Positions 1-6,817 of a stretch of DNA of 12,794 bases are shown one piece after another. Position 1 is the first letter of the stretch; each line of letters opens with the position of its first letter. The translations under genes were made by a program, and so were the position numbers. The notes under the pieces were generated by a model. That model saw only the letters and a list, made by a program, of their open reading frames with translations. It did no database searches and was not told where the DNA came from. Location: the NCBI GenBank assembly GCA_905234355.1, contig CAJOHP010000086.1, positions 1 to 12,794 on the forward strand, written 5' to 3'. This DNA is from an uncultured Prevotella sp. (lineage in GTDB: Bacteria > Bacteroidota > Bacteroidia > Bacteroidales > Bacteroidaceae).

Positions 1-570
1 GAAGCGCGAGGGCAAGTGGCACACCACGACAGCCACGTGCTCTCCTGCCATGGTGCCGGTCACAGTGAGAAAGCCGCGGGTGGCACGGGCGGAGTCTTCG
101 GGCAGGGTATAGACGTAGGGCACGAGCTTCACGCTGCGCACCTCAAAGAGCTTCGGGTTGTAGATGAGGCCACAGTCTACGCCGCGCTCATCGGGACCCT
201 CGATGTGCACAAACCGGTAGCCCCGCGCCTTCAGCGCCGGCTGGTCACACAGGTCGGTCAGACACTTGGCGTTCTCCACCTCGCTCACGCCGATAAAGGC
301 ACACCCAAGGCCCGGCAGGCGGTCGGTGCCCATCTCAGACAGCACACGTGCCATGTTGCGCAGCTTGTGGCTGTACTTCAGACCGGTCCACTTGTTACGA
401 CCGTCGGGCAGATACTCATAGTCGTTCTTGCCCGCATCATGGCAGGTGTCGAACAAGTTTTCCAGATTGTAGAACCCCACCCCATACAGGCTGTACTGCT
501 TGTCCTGGGCGGTGGCTGTGCTTGCTATCAGGCTCAGCGCAAGCACGAGCAATGCCGTGATTTTTCTCAT
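1..570 (-). CDS. Secreted endonuclease/exonuclease/phosphatase-family protein (C-terminus beyond window)
   Basis: Reading the minus strand from an ATG at 570 gives 190 codons open to the window edge, so only the N-terminal part is present. It begins with a signal peptide (residues 1-21, MRKITALLVLALSLIASTATA, likely cleaved before QD), so the product is exported. Family motifs follow in the right order: FYNLENLFD near residue 33 (Asn and Glu of the active site), GVSEVEN near 95 (the metal-binding Glu), and CHLPSRF at the window edge, matching the N/CHxPSR block. The later GDFND and SDHxP motifs would lie outside. Members are Mg-dependent phosphodiesterases; the substrate (nucleic acid, phospholipid or other) cannot be told from sequence. 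The start is supported by a -7 promoter box about 22 nt upstream. The overlapping plus-strand ORF at 16-579 is a shadow of this gene. Confidence 0.88.
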   Translation of the reverse strand, partial: MRKITALLVLALSLIASTATAQDKQYSLYGVGFYNLENLFDTCHDAGKNDYEYLPDGRNKWTGLKYSHKLRNMARVLSEMGTDRLPGLGCAFIGVSEVENAKCLTDLCDQPALKARGYRFVHIEGPDERGVDCGLIYNPKLFEVRSVKLVPYVYTLPEDSARATRGFLTVTGTMAGEHVAVVVCHLPSRF

Positions 571-591
571 ATAGGTTAGCTTTTTATTGCG

Positions 592-624
592 CAAAGTTAC
601 GCATTTTTTCCCAATCGGCCACAA
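592..624 (-). promoter_or_regulatory. Bacteroidetes-type promoter for the minus-strand phosphodiesterase gene
   Basis: On the minus strand, TAACTTTG (599 down to 592) matches the -7 consensus TAnnTTTG, with a TTG (624-622) 22 nt upstream as a plausible -33 element. The predicted RNA start leaves a leader of about 15 nt before the ATG at 570. A 9-mer ATTGCGCAA (586-594) overlaps the box and may be an operator. Confidence 0.6.
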
Positions 625-696
625 CTTTCTCACTTTTTTTGCATGACATGGTGAAAGAAAAGGGCATTTTTCTTTTCAGATGTCTCACCTTTTTTG

Positions 697-704
697 TAAC
701 TTTG
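697..704 (+). promoter_or_regulatory. Bacteroidetes -7 box for the divIC-like operon
   Basis: TAACTTTG matches TAnnTTTG exactly and is followed by C, as is common. No clear TTTG is seen at the -33 position (the sequence there is T-rich, TTTTC). RNA would start near 711, giving a leader of about 115 nt that contains a GCCCGG (726-731) / CCGGGC (773-778) inverted repeat. It lies back-to-back with the minus-strand promoter at 592-624. Confidence 0.55.
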
Positions 705-825
705 CACCGTGCTTGCACAACATCGGCCCGGCGCTTGCAGGAAAGGCAACAGCCGACAGGAAGCAACCGGCACCGGGCGAAGTCATCGCAAAGCACTCTT
801 ACATATTTTTAATATATATTATCAC

Positions 826-1179
826 ATGAGCAAGATAAAGACCATCTTCGTCCGCCTGTTCAGTCTATGGTATGTGAAGTATGCCGTGGTGGTGGTACTG
901 GGCGTTGCCTTTGTAGGCTTTCTCGACGACAACAGCCTGTGGGCCCACCTGCGCAACCGCGACCGCATCAGCGAGCTGAGCGAGGAGATAGAGCGCTTCG
1001 ACCAGGCCTACCGCCGCGACGATGCCCAGATAAAGGAGTTGCAGCAGAACCCGAAGGCCATAGAGCGCATAGCCCGCGAGCGATTCTTTATGAAGGCCGA
1101 CGACGAGGACATCTTCGTGCTGAGCGACGACAGCCCCGCCACTACCTCAGAAAACAGGAGCAATGAGACAGCTGAATAG
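826..1179 (+). CDS. Septum formation initiator family protein (DivIC/FtsB-like)
   Basis: The 117-residue protein has the DivIC/FtsB layout: a short cytoplasmic N-terminus, one membrane helix (about residues 18-33), then a charged coiled coil (about 43-75, SELSEEIERFDQAYRRDDAQIKEL split over heptads), and the typical close NPKAIERIARERFFMKADDEDIFVL, where family members have an arginine-rich patch followed by a short strand. These proteins bridge FtsL and FtsQ in the inner-membrane division complex. I chose the ATG at 826 because upstream in-frame codons back to a GTG at 709 would begin almost on the -7 box and add a non-conserved Arg/Gly-rich stretch. The acidic Ser/Thr-rich tail overlaps the next gene by 17 nt. 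Whether it is DivIC or FtsB by name is not resolvable here. Confidence 0.88.
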   Translation: MSKIKTIFVRLFSLWYVKYAVVVVLGVAFVGFLDDNSLWAHLRNRDRISELSEEIERFDQAYRRDDAQIKELQQNPKAIERIARERFFMKADDEDIFVLSDDSPATTSENRSNETAE

Positions 1180-1546
1180 CCTGCAGAACACCATCTTCAT
1201 CATGGGCGGGCTGCTCATGGTGTGCGGTGCAGGCATGAGCCTGTTCCGGCTGGGGCTAGCGCCCTATGTCTATGCCGTCGGCGCACTGGCCTTTGCCTCC
1301 ATGCAGATGCTGCAGCGCTACGACGGACCGAGCCTCACCGTCCGACGGCTGAGGCGCATCATGCTCCTGAGCGACGTGCTCTTCATCGTGGCCGCCGTGC
1401 TCATGTTTGCCAGCCAGGGCAATCCTCTCGGCATAGACCACATCACCTATGTCACCTACATCTATCAGAAGTGGGTGGTCGTGCTGCTCATTGCGGCCGT
1501 GCTGCAGCTCTACAGCTCACACCGCCTCGGCAGCGAGCTGCAATAG
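1163..1546 (+). CDS. Small four-helix inner-membrane protein of unknown function
   Basis: This 127-residue protein has four predicted membrane helices (about residues 11-28, 35-50, 66-84 and 103-116), with a basic loop LTVRRLRRI between helices 2 and 3 suggesting that loop is cytoplasmic. I recognise no catalytic motif. The ATG at 1163 lies 17 nt inside the end of the divIC-like gene, in another reading frame, and has an AGGAG at 1156-1160 close upstream, so the two genes are probably translationally coupled. A strong hairpin with a T tract follows at 1613-1648. The overlap suggests a shared role with the division protein, but that is inference from position only. Confidence 0.8.
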   Translation: MRQLNSLQNTIFIMGGLLMVCGAGMSLFRLGLAPYVYAVGALAFASMQMLQRYDGPSLTVRRLRRIMLLSDVLFIVAAVLMFASQGNPLGIDHITYVTYIYQKWVVVLLIAAVLQLYSSHRLGSELQ

Positions 1547-1612
1547 CCGCAGCCGAAGCGGTGCTGCATAGCGGGCTGCCTTGGCCCTACTTGGCAAAAA
1601 AACGCTAAAAGA

Positions 1613-1648
1613 TTGCGCAATTGTTTTAAATTGCGCAAATTTTTTTTC
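1613..1648 (+). terminator. Intrinsic terminator after the divIC-like operon
   Basis: TTGCGCAATT (1613-1622) and AATTGCGCAA (1629-1638) form a perfect 10-bp stem with a 6-nt loop, followed by ATTTTTTTT. This is a textbook stem plus T tract and sits between the membrane protein gene and the next promoter. Each arm also contains the self-palindrome TTGCGCAA, so a protein-binding role is an alternative. Confidence 0.75.
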
Positions 1649-1667
1649 TCACATCAATATATCGTCG

Positions 1668-1675
1668 TACATTTG
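1668..1675 (+). promoter_or_regulatory. Bacteroidetes -7 box for the lipoprotein-pyrC operon
   Basis: TACATTTG fits TAnnTTTG, followed by C. The -33 region (about 1643-1650) is T-rich without a clear TTG. RNA would start near 1682, only about 15-20 nt before the lipoprotein start codon. This is the only good promoter match seen before the five-gene run that ends at 6708. Confidence 0.55.
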
Positions 1676-1696
1676 CATGGCTAACATCGCAATGAA

Positions 1697-2533
1697 ATGT
1701 CTATGAACAAGATTCTATACATCGTTACTATAGCGGTCGCCCTGACATCCTGCGCCGATTCCTACAGGATACAGGGAGCATCGTCGGTCTCGTCGCTCGA
1801 CGGCAGCAAGCTCTATCTGAAAGCCATCAGAGGAGGCGAGCTGAAAAACATCGACTCGTGTGAGGTCGTGCACGGAAAGTTCAAGTTTGCCGGACTCTAC
1901 GACAGCACGCTCATGGCCAGTCTGTTCATGGACGACCAGAACATCATGCCCGTAGTGGTAGAGCAGGGCGACATCACCATACGCATAGACGATGCAGCAC
2001 AAAAGGTGAGCGGCACACCGCTCAACGAGTTGCTCTACGACTTCCTCGACAAGCACAACCAGCTGGAGAACAGGCTCAACGAGTTGAGCCACCGCGAGAG
2101 CCAGATGCTGCTTGACGGCATCGACGAGCAGGTCATCAACGAGCAACTGTCGGCAGAAGCCGCCGTCATAGCACGCCAGGAGGACAGCTTGGTCACACAC
2201 TTCATCTGCGACAATTTCGACAACGTGCTCGGGCCGGGCGTCTTCATGATGATGACGTCGGCCTATCGCTACCCCGTGCTCACCCCGCAGATAGAAGAGA
2301 TCATGAGCAAGGCCACCGACACATTCAAGAACGACCCCTACGTCAGCGAGTACTATCGCGTGGCCAGCGAGATACAGGCACAGGAGCAAGGACTCGTGGA
2401 CGCGCCGGCACCCACGACACAGCAGCCCGTGCCTGCCACGAGCGTACAGCAGCGCAGCATGCCGGCCACGACGCCACAGATGGGGCAACAGCCCGTCATG
2501 CCGCAAAGGCAGGACGCCGCAGCAAAGCCCTGA
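1697..2533 (+). CDS. DUF4369-domain lipoprotein
   Basis: The 278-residue product has a lipoprotein signal ending in the lipobox LTSC, with Cys19 the predicted lipid-modified residue, so it should be anchored in the cell envelope. Residues of about 22-100 (YRIQGASSV..LDGSKLYL..DSCEVVHGKFKFAG..ITIRI) match the pattern of DUF4369, a beta-rich domain common in Bacteroidetes and often found before a thioredoxin-like domain. Here the middle is helical and charged, with no CxxC, so there is no visible redox site. The last 50 residues are rich in Pro, Gln, Thr and Ala. Met1 (1697) and Met3 (1703) are both possible starts; the signal peptide works with either. It begins the probable operon with pyrC 49 nt downstream. 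Its function is unknown. Confidence 0.82.
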   Translation: MSMNKILYIVTIAVALTSCADSYRIQGASSVSSLDGSKLYLKAIRGGELKNIDSCEVVHGKFKFAGLYDSTLMASLFMDDQNIMPVVVEQGDITIRIDDAAQKVSGTPLNELLYDFLDKHNQLENRLNELSHRESQMLLDGIDEQVINEQLSAEAAVIARQEDSLVTHFICDNFDNVLGPGVFMMMTSAYRYPVLTPQIEEIMSKATDTFKNDPYVSEYYRVASEIQAQEQGLVDAPAPTTQQPVPATSVQQRSMPATTPQMGQQPVMPQRQDAAAKP

Positions 2534-2582
2534 CCACCGCTGACCTTTCCCCATAAAAAACACCCCTCCCCATCCACACAGC

Positions 2583-3923
2583 ATGAGCATACTGATAAAA
2601 GGCGGACTCATCGTCAACGAAGGCCATACCACCCGAGGCAACATCGTCGTAGAGGGCGAGAGAATAGCCAGCGTAGGCACCGTCGACACACCACCGTGCG
2701 ACCACACCATCGATGCCACAGGATGCTACGTCCTGCCCGGCATCATCGACAGCCACGTGCACTTCCGCGAGCCGGGACTCACCGAGAAAGCATGCATAGA
2801 GACAGAGAGCAGGGCGGCAGCGGCCGGGGGCGTGACCTCCTACTTCGACATGCCCAACACCCTCCCGCAGACCACCAGCATGGAAGCACTCGACGACAAG
2901 TTCCGGCGAGCAGCACAGTGCAGCCACATCAACTACTCCTTCTTCTTCGGAGCCACGAGCGACAATGCCGGGCTGTTCACACAGCTCGACGCCACACGCA
3001 TACCGGGCATCAAGCTCTTCATGGGGTCGTCGACGGGCAACATGCTCGTAGACCGTGACGAAGCGCTGCACCGCATCTTCAGCTCAGCCCGGCTGCCCAT
3101 CATGGCACACTGCGAGGACACGAGCATCATACAGGCCAACATGGCCTACTTCCAGCAACGCTTCGGCGACGACCCCGACGTGCAGTTGCACTCGCTCATA
3201 CGCAGCGAGGAGGCCTGCGTGAGCTCCACTGCGAAAGCCATCGCACTGGCCACGGAGCATCACGCCCGACTACATGTGGCACACCTGAGCACGGCTGAAG
3301 AGGTGGCGATGTTCCCACCCGCCGACACATCGGAAGGCGCACCACTGCCGCGCATCACCGCCGAAGCCACCGTAGGCCACCTCTACTTCTCGCTCACCGA
3401 CTATGTCAGGCTGGGCACACGCATCAAGGTGAACCCTGCCATCAAGAACTTCCGCGACTGCTACGCCCTGCGACAGGCGCTCAACGACGGGCGCATCACC
3501 ACCATTGCCACCGACCATGCACCACACCTGCTCAGCCAGAAAGAAGGCGGCTGCAAGCGTGCGGCAAGCGGCATGCCCATGACGCAGTTTGCTCTCGTCA
3601 CCATGCTCGAACTGACCGACGAGCAAGTGATCACCATCGAAAGGCTTGTCGACCTGATGTGTCACAACCCTGCAAGGCTCTTCGGCGTGCAGCGACGAGG
3701 ATTCCTGCGAAAGGGCTATCAGGCCGACATCGCCATCGTCAGACCTAAAGCACCCTGGACGCTGACGAAAGACAAAATACTCAGCCGATGCGCATGGAGC
3801 CCGATGGAGGGACATGAGTTCCATTGGCGTGTGGAACAGACCCTATGCAACGTTATATATAATAATGGTGTGGTGGCCGACAAGCCCGCCGGACAAGCTA
3901 TCACATTCTGCCACGAGCCATGA
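2583..3923 (+). CDS. pyrC: Dihydroorotase
   Basis: Dihydroorotase closes N-carbamoyl-aspartate to dihydroorotate in de novo pyrimidine synthesis (cytoplasm). The 446-residue protein shows the cyclic amidohydrolase signature: DSHVHFREPG at residues 56-65 (His58 and His60 as metal ligands, with Arg62 for substrate), DMPNT at 89-93 (substrate Asn), GIKLFMG at 142-148 with Lys144 in the place of the carboxylated lysine, AHCED at 175-179, HVAHLST at 231-237, and ATDHAPH at 309-315 carrying the catalytic Asp311. DxHxHxREPG with ATDHAPH favours dihydroorotase over hydantoinase or allantoinase, which share the fold. The family length is about 430-450, so it looks intact. The ATG at 2583 follows a 49-nt gap; the stop overlaps the next start by 4 nt. 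No other pyrimidine gene lies in the window. Confidence 0.92.
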   Translation: MSILIKGGLIVNEGHTTRGNIVVEGERIASVGTVDTPPCDHTIDATGCYVLPGIIDSHVHFREPGLTEKACIETESRAAAAGGVTSYFDMPNTLPQTTSMEALDDKFRRAAQCSHINYSFFFGATSDNAGLFTQLDATRIPGIKLFMGSSTGNMLVDRDEALHRIFSSARLPIMAHCEDTSIIQANMAYFQQRFGDDPDVQLHSLIRSEEACVSSTAKAIALATEHHARLHVAHLSTAEEVAMFPPADTSEGAPLPRITAEATVGHLYFSLTDYVRLGTRIKVNPAIKNFRDCYALRQALNDGRITTIATDHAPHLLSQKEGGCKRAASGMPMTQFALVTMLELTDEQVITIERLVDLMCHNPARLFGVQRRGFLRKGYQADIAIVRPKAPWTLTKDKILSRCAWSPMEGHEFHWRVEQTLCNVIYNNGVVADKPAGQAITFCHEP

Positions 3924-4765
3924 CCCTGCACTATAGCCTTGACGAGGTGGTGCCCTACATCAACTGGACTTACTTCTTCCACGCCTGGGGCATGACAGCT
4001 CAGCCACAGACCGACTGCGACCAGCTGAAAGCCGAGGCCTGCCTACGACTGAGGCAGCATGCCAGCCACTATCACACCCACGCGCTCTTCACCCTCTACA
4101 ATGCCCACAGCGACGGCGACGACATTGTGGTAGAGCAGACCACCGACAGTGACGGACTCGCCCGCAGCACCAGCATACCCTGTCTGCGACAGCAGCAGCA
4201 AGGCACCGAACACCTCTGCCTGGCCGACTACATTGCCCCTAAGACAGACACTGCGGCGACGCCCCACCCCACCCCATACACACAGATAGGACTCTTCGCC
4301 ACCACGGCCGACAGCGGCATGGAGCACGACTTCGACGACGACCCCTACGAGAAAATGATGATGCAACTGCTGGCCGACAGACTGGCCGAGGCCACGGCGG
4401 AACGCCTGCACGAGCAGGTGCGCAAGCAGTACTGGGGATATGCACGTGGCGAGATACTCGCCATGGACGACATGCTCTGCGAGCGATGGCAAGGACTGAG
4501 ACCTGCCGTGGGCTATCCGTCACTGCCCGACACCAGCATCAATTTCATCCTTGACCGCCTGCTCGACTACAGCCAGATAGGCATCTGCCTCACCGAGAGC
4601 GGCGCCATGAGGCCTCATGCCAGCGTCAGCGGCTTAATGATAGCCCACCCCGAGGCACGCTACTTCACCGTGGGCAAGATAGGGCAAGACCAACTGCACG
4701 ACTACGCCCGCCGAAGGGGCTTCAGCACCGAGAAAGCACGCAAATTCCTTTCAGCCAACTTATGA
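3920..4765 (+). CDS. Stand-alone MetH reactivation (AdoMet-binding) domain protein
   Basis: The whole 281-residue protein reads like the C-terminal activation domain of cobalamin-dependent methionine synthase (MetH). This domain binds AdoMet and, with a flavodoxin-type donor, re-methylates oxidised cob(II)alamin. Visible matches to the E. coli domain as I remember it are YINWTYFFHAWG (13-24), LADYIAPK (101-108), DDPYEKMMMQLLADRLAEA (140-158), RKQYWGYA (168-175), GLRPAVGYPSLPD (192-204) and ESGAMRPHASVSG (226-238). RPAVGY (Arg194, Gly198, Tyr199) preserves the AdoMet-binding RxxxGY motif, and Tyr248 in RYFTV fits the active-site Tyr. It lacks the Hcy-, folate- and B12-binding modules; as an ATG start with an overlap to pyrC it is a separate gene, not a fragment. 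It probably serves a MetH lacking this domain, encoded elsewhere (inference). Confidence 0.88.
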   Translation: MTLHYSLDEVVPYINWTYFFHAWGMTAQPQTDCDQLKAEACLRLRQHASHYHTHALFTLYNAHSDGDDIVVEQTTDSDGLARSTSIPCLRQQQQGTEHLCLADYIAPKTDTAATPHPTPYTQIGLFATTADSGMEHDFDDDPYEKMMMQLLADRLAEATAERLHEQVRKQYWGYARGEILAMDDMLCERWQGLRPAVGYPSLPDTSINFILDRLLDYSQIGICLTESGAMRPHASVSGLMIAHPEARYFTVGKIGQDQLHDYARRRGFSTEKARKFLSANL

Positions 4766-5925
4766 TTGCCAAGATACTCTTACCCATCCTGTCGGGCCTG
4801 CTCTGCACCGGCCTATACTTCGACATGGTCCATCTGCGGCGCCGGCACTGGGCATGGCGTCTCCTACTGTGGCTCGCAGTGGCGGCCCTGATGCTCTACT
4901 CGGTGCACATCGCCCGGAAGCCAGGCTACTTCCCCCCCGACTTCCAGCAACTCTTCCGCTACCTCGACGTGCTGTGCGCCGTCGCGGCACCGGCATGCAT
5001 CGTCGCCCTGTGCGGCACTATGGGCCACTTCATACGGCACCATCGCCAACGAGGCGAGAGGGCGGGATGCGTCGTAGCCATTGCCGCCGTGACAGCCTAT
5101 CTCTACGGCACCTACGTCGAGCCGGAGAAGCTCGTCGTGCGACACACCGAATACTACAGCGCTGACCTGCCAAAGGCATTCCACGGCTATCGCATCGTGC
5201 TCTTCAGCGACGCACACGTGGGCACGCTGACCGGCGCACGACGCAAGCTGCTGCAAAGGGCCATAGACAGCATCAACGCACAGCAGCCCGACCTCGTGGC
5301 CTTCACCGGCGACCTGCAGAACATGATGCCCAGCGAGATAGCCGGCGCACAAGAGACGCTACGCACCATCAAGGCAGCCGACGGCATCTTCTCCGTCCTG
5401 GGCAACCACGACTACACACAATATCTGCCCCCGCTAAGTGCACAGGCTGAAGAGGACAGTCTCGACAAGACCTGCCGGCTGCAGCGTGAGATGGGGTGGA
5501 CGCTGCTGCGCAACGAGAACCGATGCCTGCGACGACACGGCGACTCCATCTTCATAGCTGGCATGGAAAACGACGGACAGGGCGACCGATTTCCTGCCTA
5601 CGGCAACGTGCAGCAAGCTCTATGGCACGTCACTACACGCGACTTCGTCGTCATGCTCGAGCACGACCCCACCTCGTGGCGACGGAAGATACTGCCGCAA
5701 AGCCACACACAGCTCACACTGAGCGGACACACCCACGGAGGACAGCTCGACATAGCAGGACTCACACCGGCGCTACTGGCTTATCGTGAGTACGGCGGCA
5801 TGTACCACCTCAACCGACGAGCACTATACGTCACCACTGGACTGAGCGGCGTGGTGCCACTACGGCTGGGCGTGGTGCCCGAGATTGTCGTCATCACACT
5901 GAAAAAGCAAGAGAACAATCATTAA
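4762..5925 (+). CDS. Membrane-anchored calcineurin-like metallophosphoesterase
   Basis: The 387-residue protein has an N-terminal membrane part with about four hydrophobic segments (near residues 3-20, 31-50, 67-90 and 102-118), followed by a phosphoesterase domain. All core motifs are present: FSDAHVG (148-154, Asp150 and His152), FTGDLQN (181-187, Asp184), LGNHDY (213-218), LEHDP (299-303, His301) and SGHTHGGQ (321-328). These ligate two metals, so it should be an active phosphohydrolase. The layout resembles YkuE-type and similar membrane-tethered phosphoesterases of unknown substrate; a lipid-linked or envelope substrate is plausible because a PlsC-type gene follows 24 nt downstream. The ATG overlaps the stop of the preceding gene by 4 nt. 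Confidence 0.9.
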   Translation: MIAKILLPILSGLLCTGLYFDMVHLRRRHWAWRLLLWLAVAALMLYSVHIARKPGYFPPDFQQLFRYLDVLCAVAAPACIVALCGTMGHFIRHHRQRGERAGCVVAIAAVTAYLYGTYVEPEKLVVRHTEYYSADLPKAFHGYRIVLFSDAHVGTLTGARRKLLQRAIDSINAQQPDLVAFTGDLQNMMPSEIAGAQETLRTIKAADGIFSVLGNHDYTQYLPPLSAQAEEDSLDKTCRLQREMGWTLLRNENRCLRRHGDSIFIAGMENDGQGDRFPAYGNVQQALWHVTTRDFVVMLEHDPTSWRRKILPQSHTQLTLSGHTHGGQLDIAGLTPALLAYREYGGMYHLNRRALYVTTGLSGVVPLRLGVVPEIVVITLKKQENNH

Positions 5926-5949
5926 CTCACCATAAACACCTAGACTACA

Positions 5950-6708
5950 ATGAGATACCTTTACCGACTCTACCAACTTGTTGTGGCCGTGCCCGTCATC
6001 ATCATAGCCACCATAGCCACTGCCATCATCGTGGGCATAGGGTGCTCCATCGGCGACGGCCACTACTGGGGCTACTACCCTGGACGCTGGTGGGCACGCA
6101 TCATCCTGCACATACTGCTCATACCCGTCAGCGTGGAGGGACGCGAGCGCATAGAGGAGGAGCACAGCTATGTCTTCACTGCCAATCATCAGGGAGCGTT
6201 CGACATATTCCTCATCTATGGCTATCTGGGACGCAACTTCAAGTGGATGATGAAGCAGTCGCTGCGCAAGATGCCCTTTGTGGGGTATGCCTGCGAGAAG
6301 TCGCACCAGATATTCGTCGACAAGCATGGACCGAAGAAGATACGCGCCACCTACGAGGCCGCACGCAACACGCTCACCGGAGGCACCAGCGTCACCGTCT
6401 TTCCCGAAGGGGCCCGCTCGTTTACCGGACACATGGGCGTCTTCCGCAAGGGTGCCTTTGCACTGGCCGACGAGCTGCAGCTGCCCGTGGTGCCGCTGAC
6501 CATCAACGGGTCGTTCGACATCATGCCACGCATGCGCGACTTCCACTTTGTCTGCTGGCATCCGCTACGCCTCACCATCCACGAGCCTATCTACCCCATC
6601 GGACAAGGCCCCGACAACATAGAAGCCACACGGCGGCAGGCCTACGACGCCGTGATGTCGGCACTCGAACCCAAATACCAGGGCTATAGGGAGAACCCCG
6701 ACCAGTGA
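5950..6708 (+). CDS. plsC: 1-acyl-sn-glycerol-3-phosphate acyltransferase (PlsC family)
   Basis: The 252-residue protein carries the PlsC acyltransferase motifs: ANHQGAFD (78-85, the catalytic His80 and Asp85 of NHx4D), the lysine-rich stretch around GRNFKWMMKQSLRKMPFVG (94-112), FPEGARS (151-157, the FPEGTRS phosphate-binding block) and VPLTINGS (181-188). A hydrophobic N-terminal segment (about 8-32) anchors it at the membrane. The enzyme acylates lysophosphatidate to phosphatidate in phospholipid synthesis. Length and motif order are normal. The assignment to the acylglycerol-phosphate acyltransferases is firm; other PlsC-fold enzymes (for example aminolipid O-acyltransferases) cannot be fully excluded. 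It is the last gene of the run beginning at 1697, and no good terminator is visible in the 109 nt that follow. Confidence 0.87.
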   Translation: MRYLYRLYQLVVAVPVIIIATIATAIIVGIGCSIGDGHYWGYYPGRWWARIILHILLIPVSVEGRERIEEEHSYVFTANHQGAFDIFLIYGYLGRNFKWMMKQSLRKMPFVGYACEKSHQIFVDKHGPKKIRATYEAARNTLTGGTSVTVFPEGARSFTGHMGVFRKGAFALADELQLPVVPLTINGSFDIMPRMRDFHFVCWHPLRLTIHEPIYPIGQGPDNIEATRRQAYDAVMSALEPKYQGYRENPDQ

Positions 6709-6817
6709 GCCTGCGCAGACAAACCATTCCAACGGGAGGAACTGAATACTTAGGGAAAACAGGAGTTGCCCGGCCGCAGGTACAATAAAAACGGGGCAAT
6801 CGCGTTATAATGTCAAT

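Noticed and set aside
16..579. Plus-strand ORF of 187 codons at the left edge
   Set aside because: It is the antisense of a minus-strand gene with a signal peptide and the FYNLENLFD, SEVEN and HLPSR motifs.
709..825. Extended N-terminus (GTG start at 709) for the DivIC/FtsB-like protein
   Set aside because: It would begin within a few bases of the -7 promoter box and adds a basic, non-conserved stretch; the ATG at 826 gives a normal family length.
1715..2719. Long minus-strand ORF (334 codons) opposite the lipoprotein gene
   Set aside because: It has no recognisable domain, is rich in Val/His/Cys/Leu typical of antisense reading of GC-rich codons, and runs against a gene with a clear signal peptide and DUF4369 pattern.
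6766..6799. TTGCCC/GGGCAA inverted repeat before the receptor gene as a terminator or riboswitch
   Set aside because: Six base pairs around a 22-nt loop, no T tract, and no resemblance to a known riboswitch core, including the cobalamin type.
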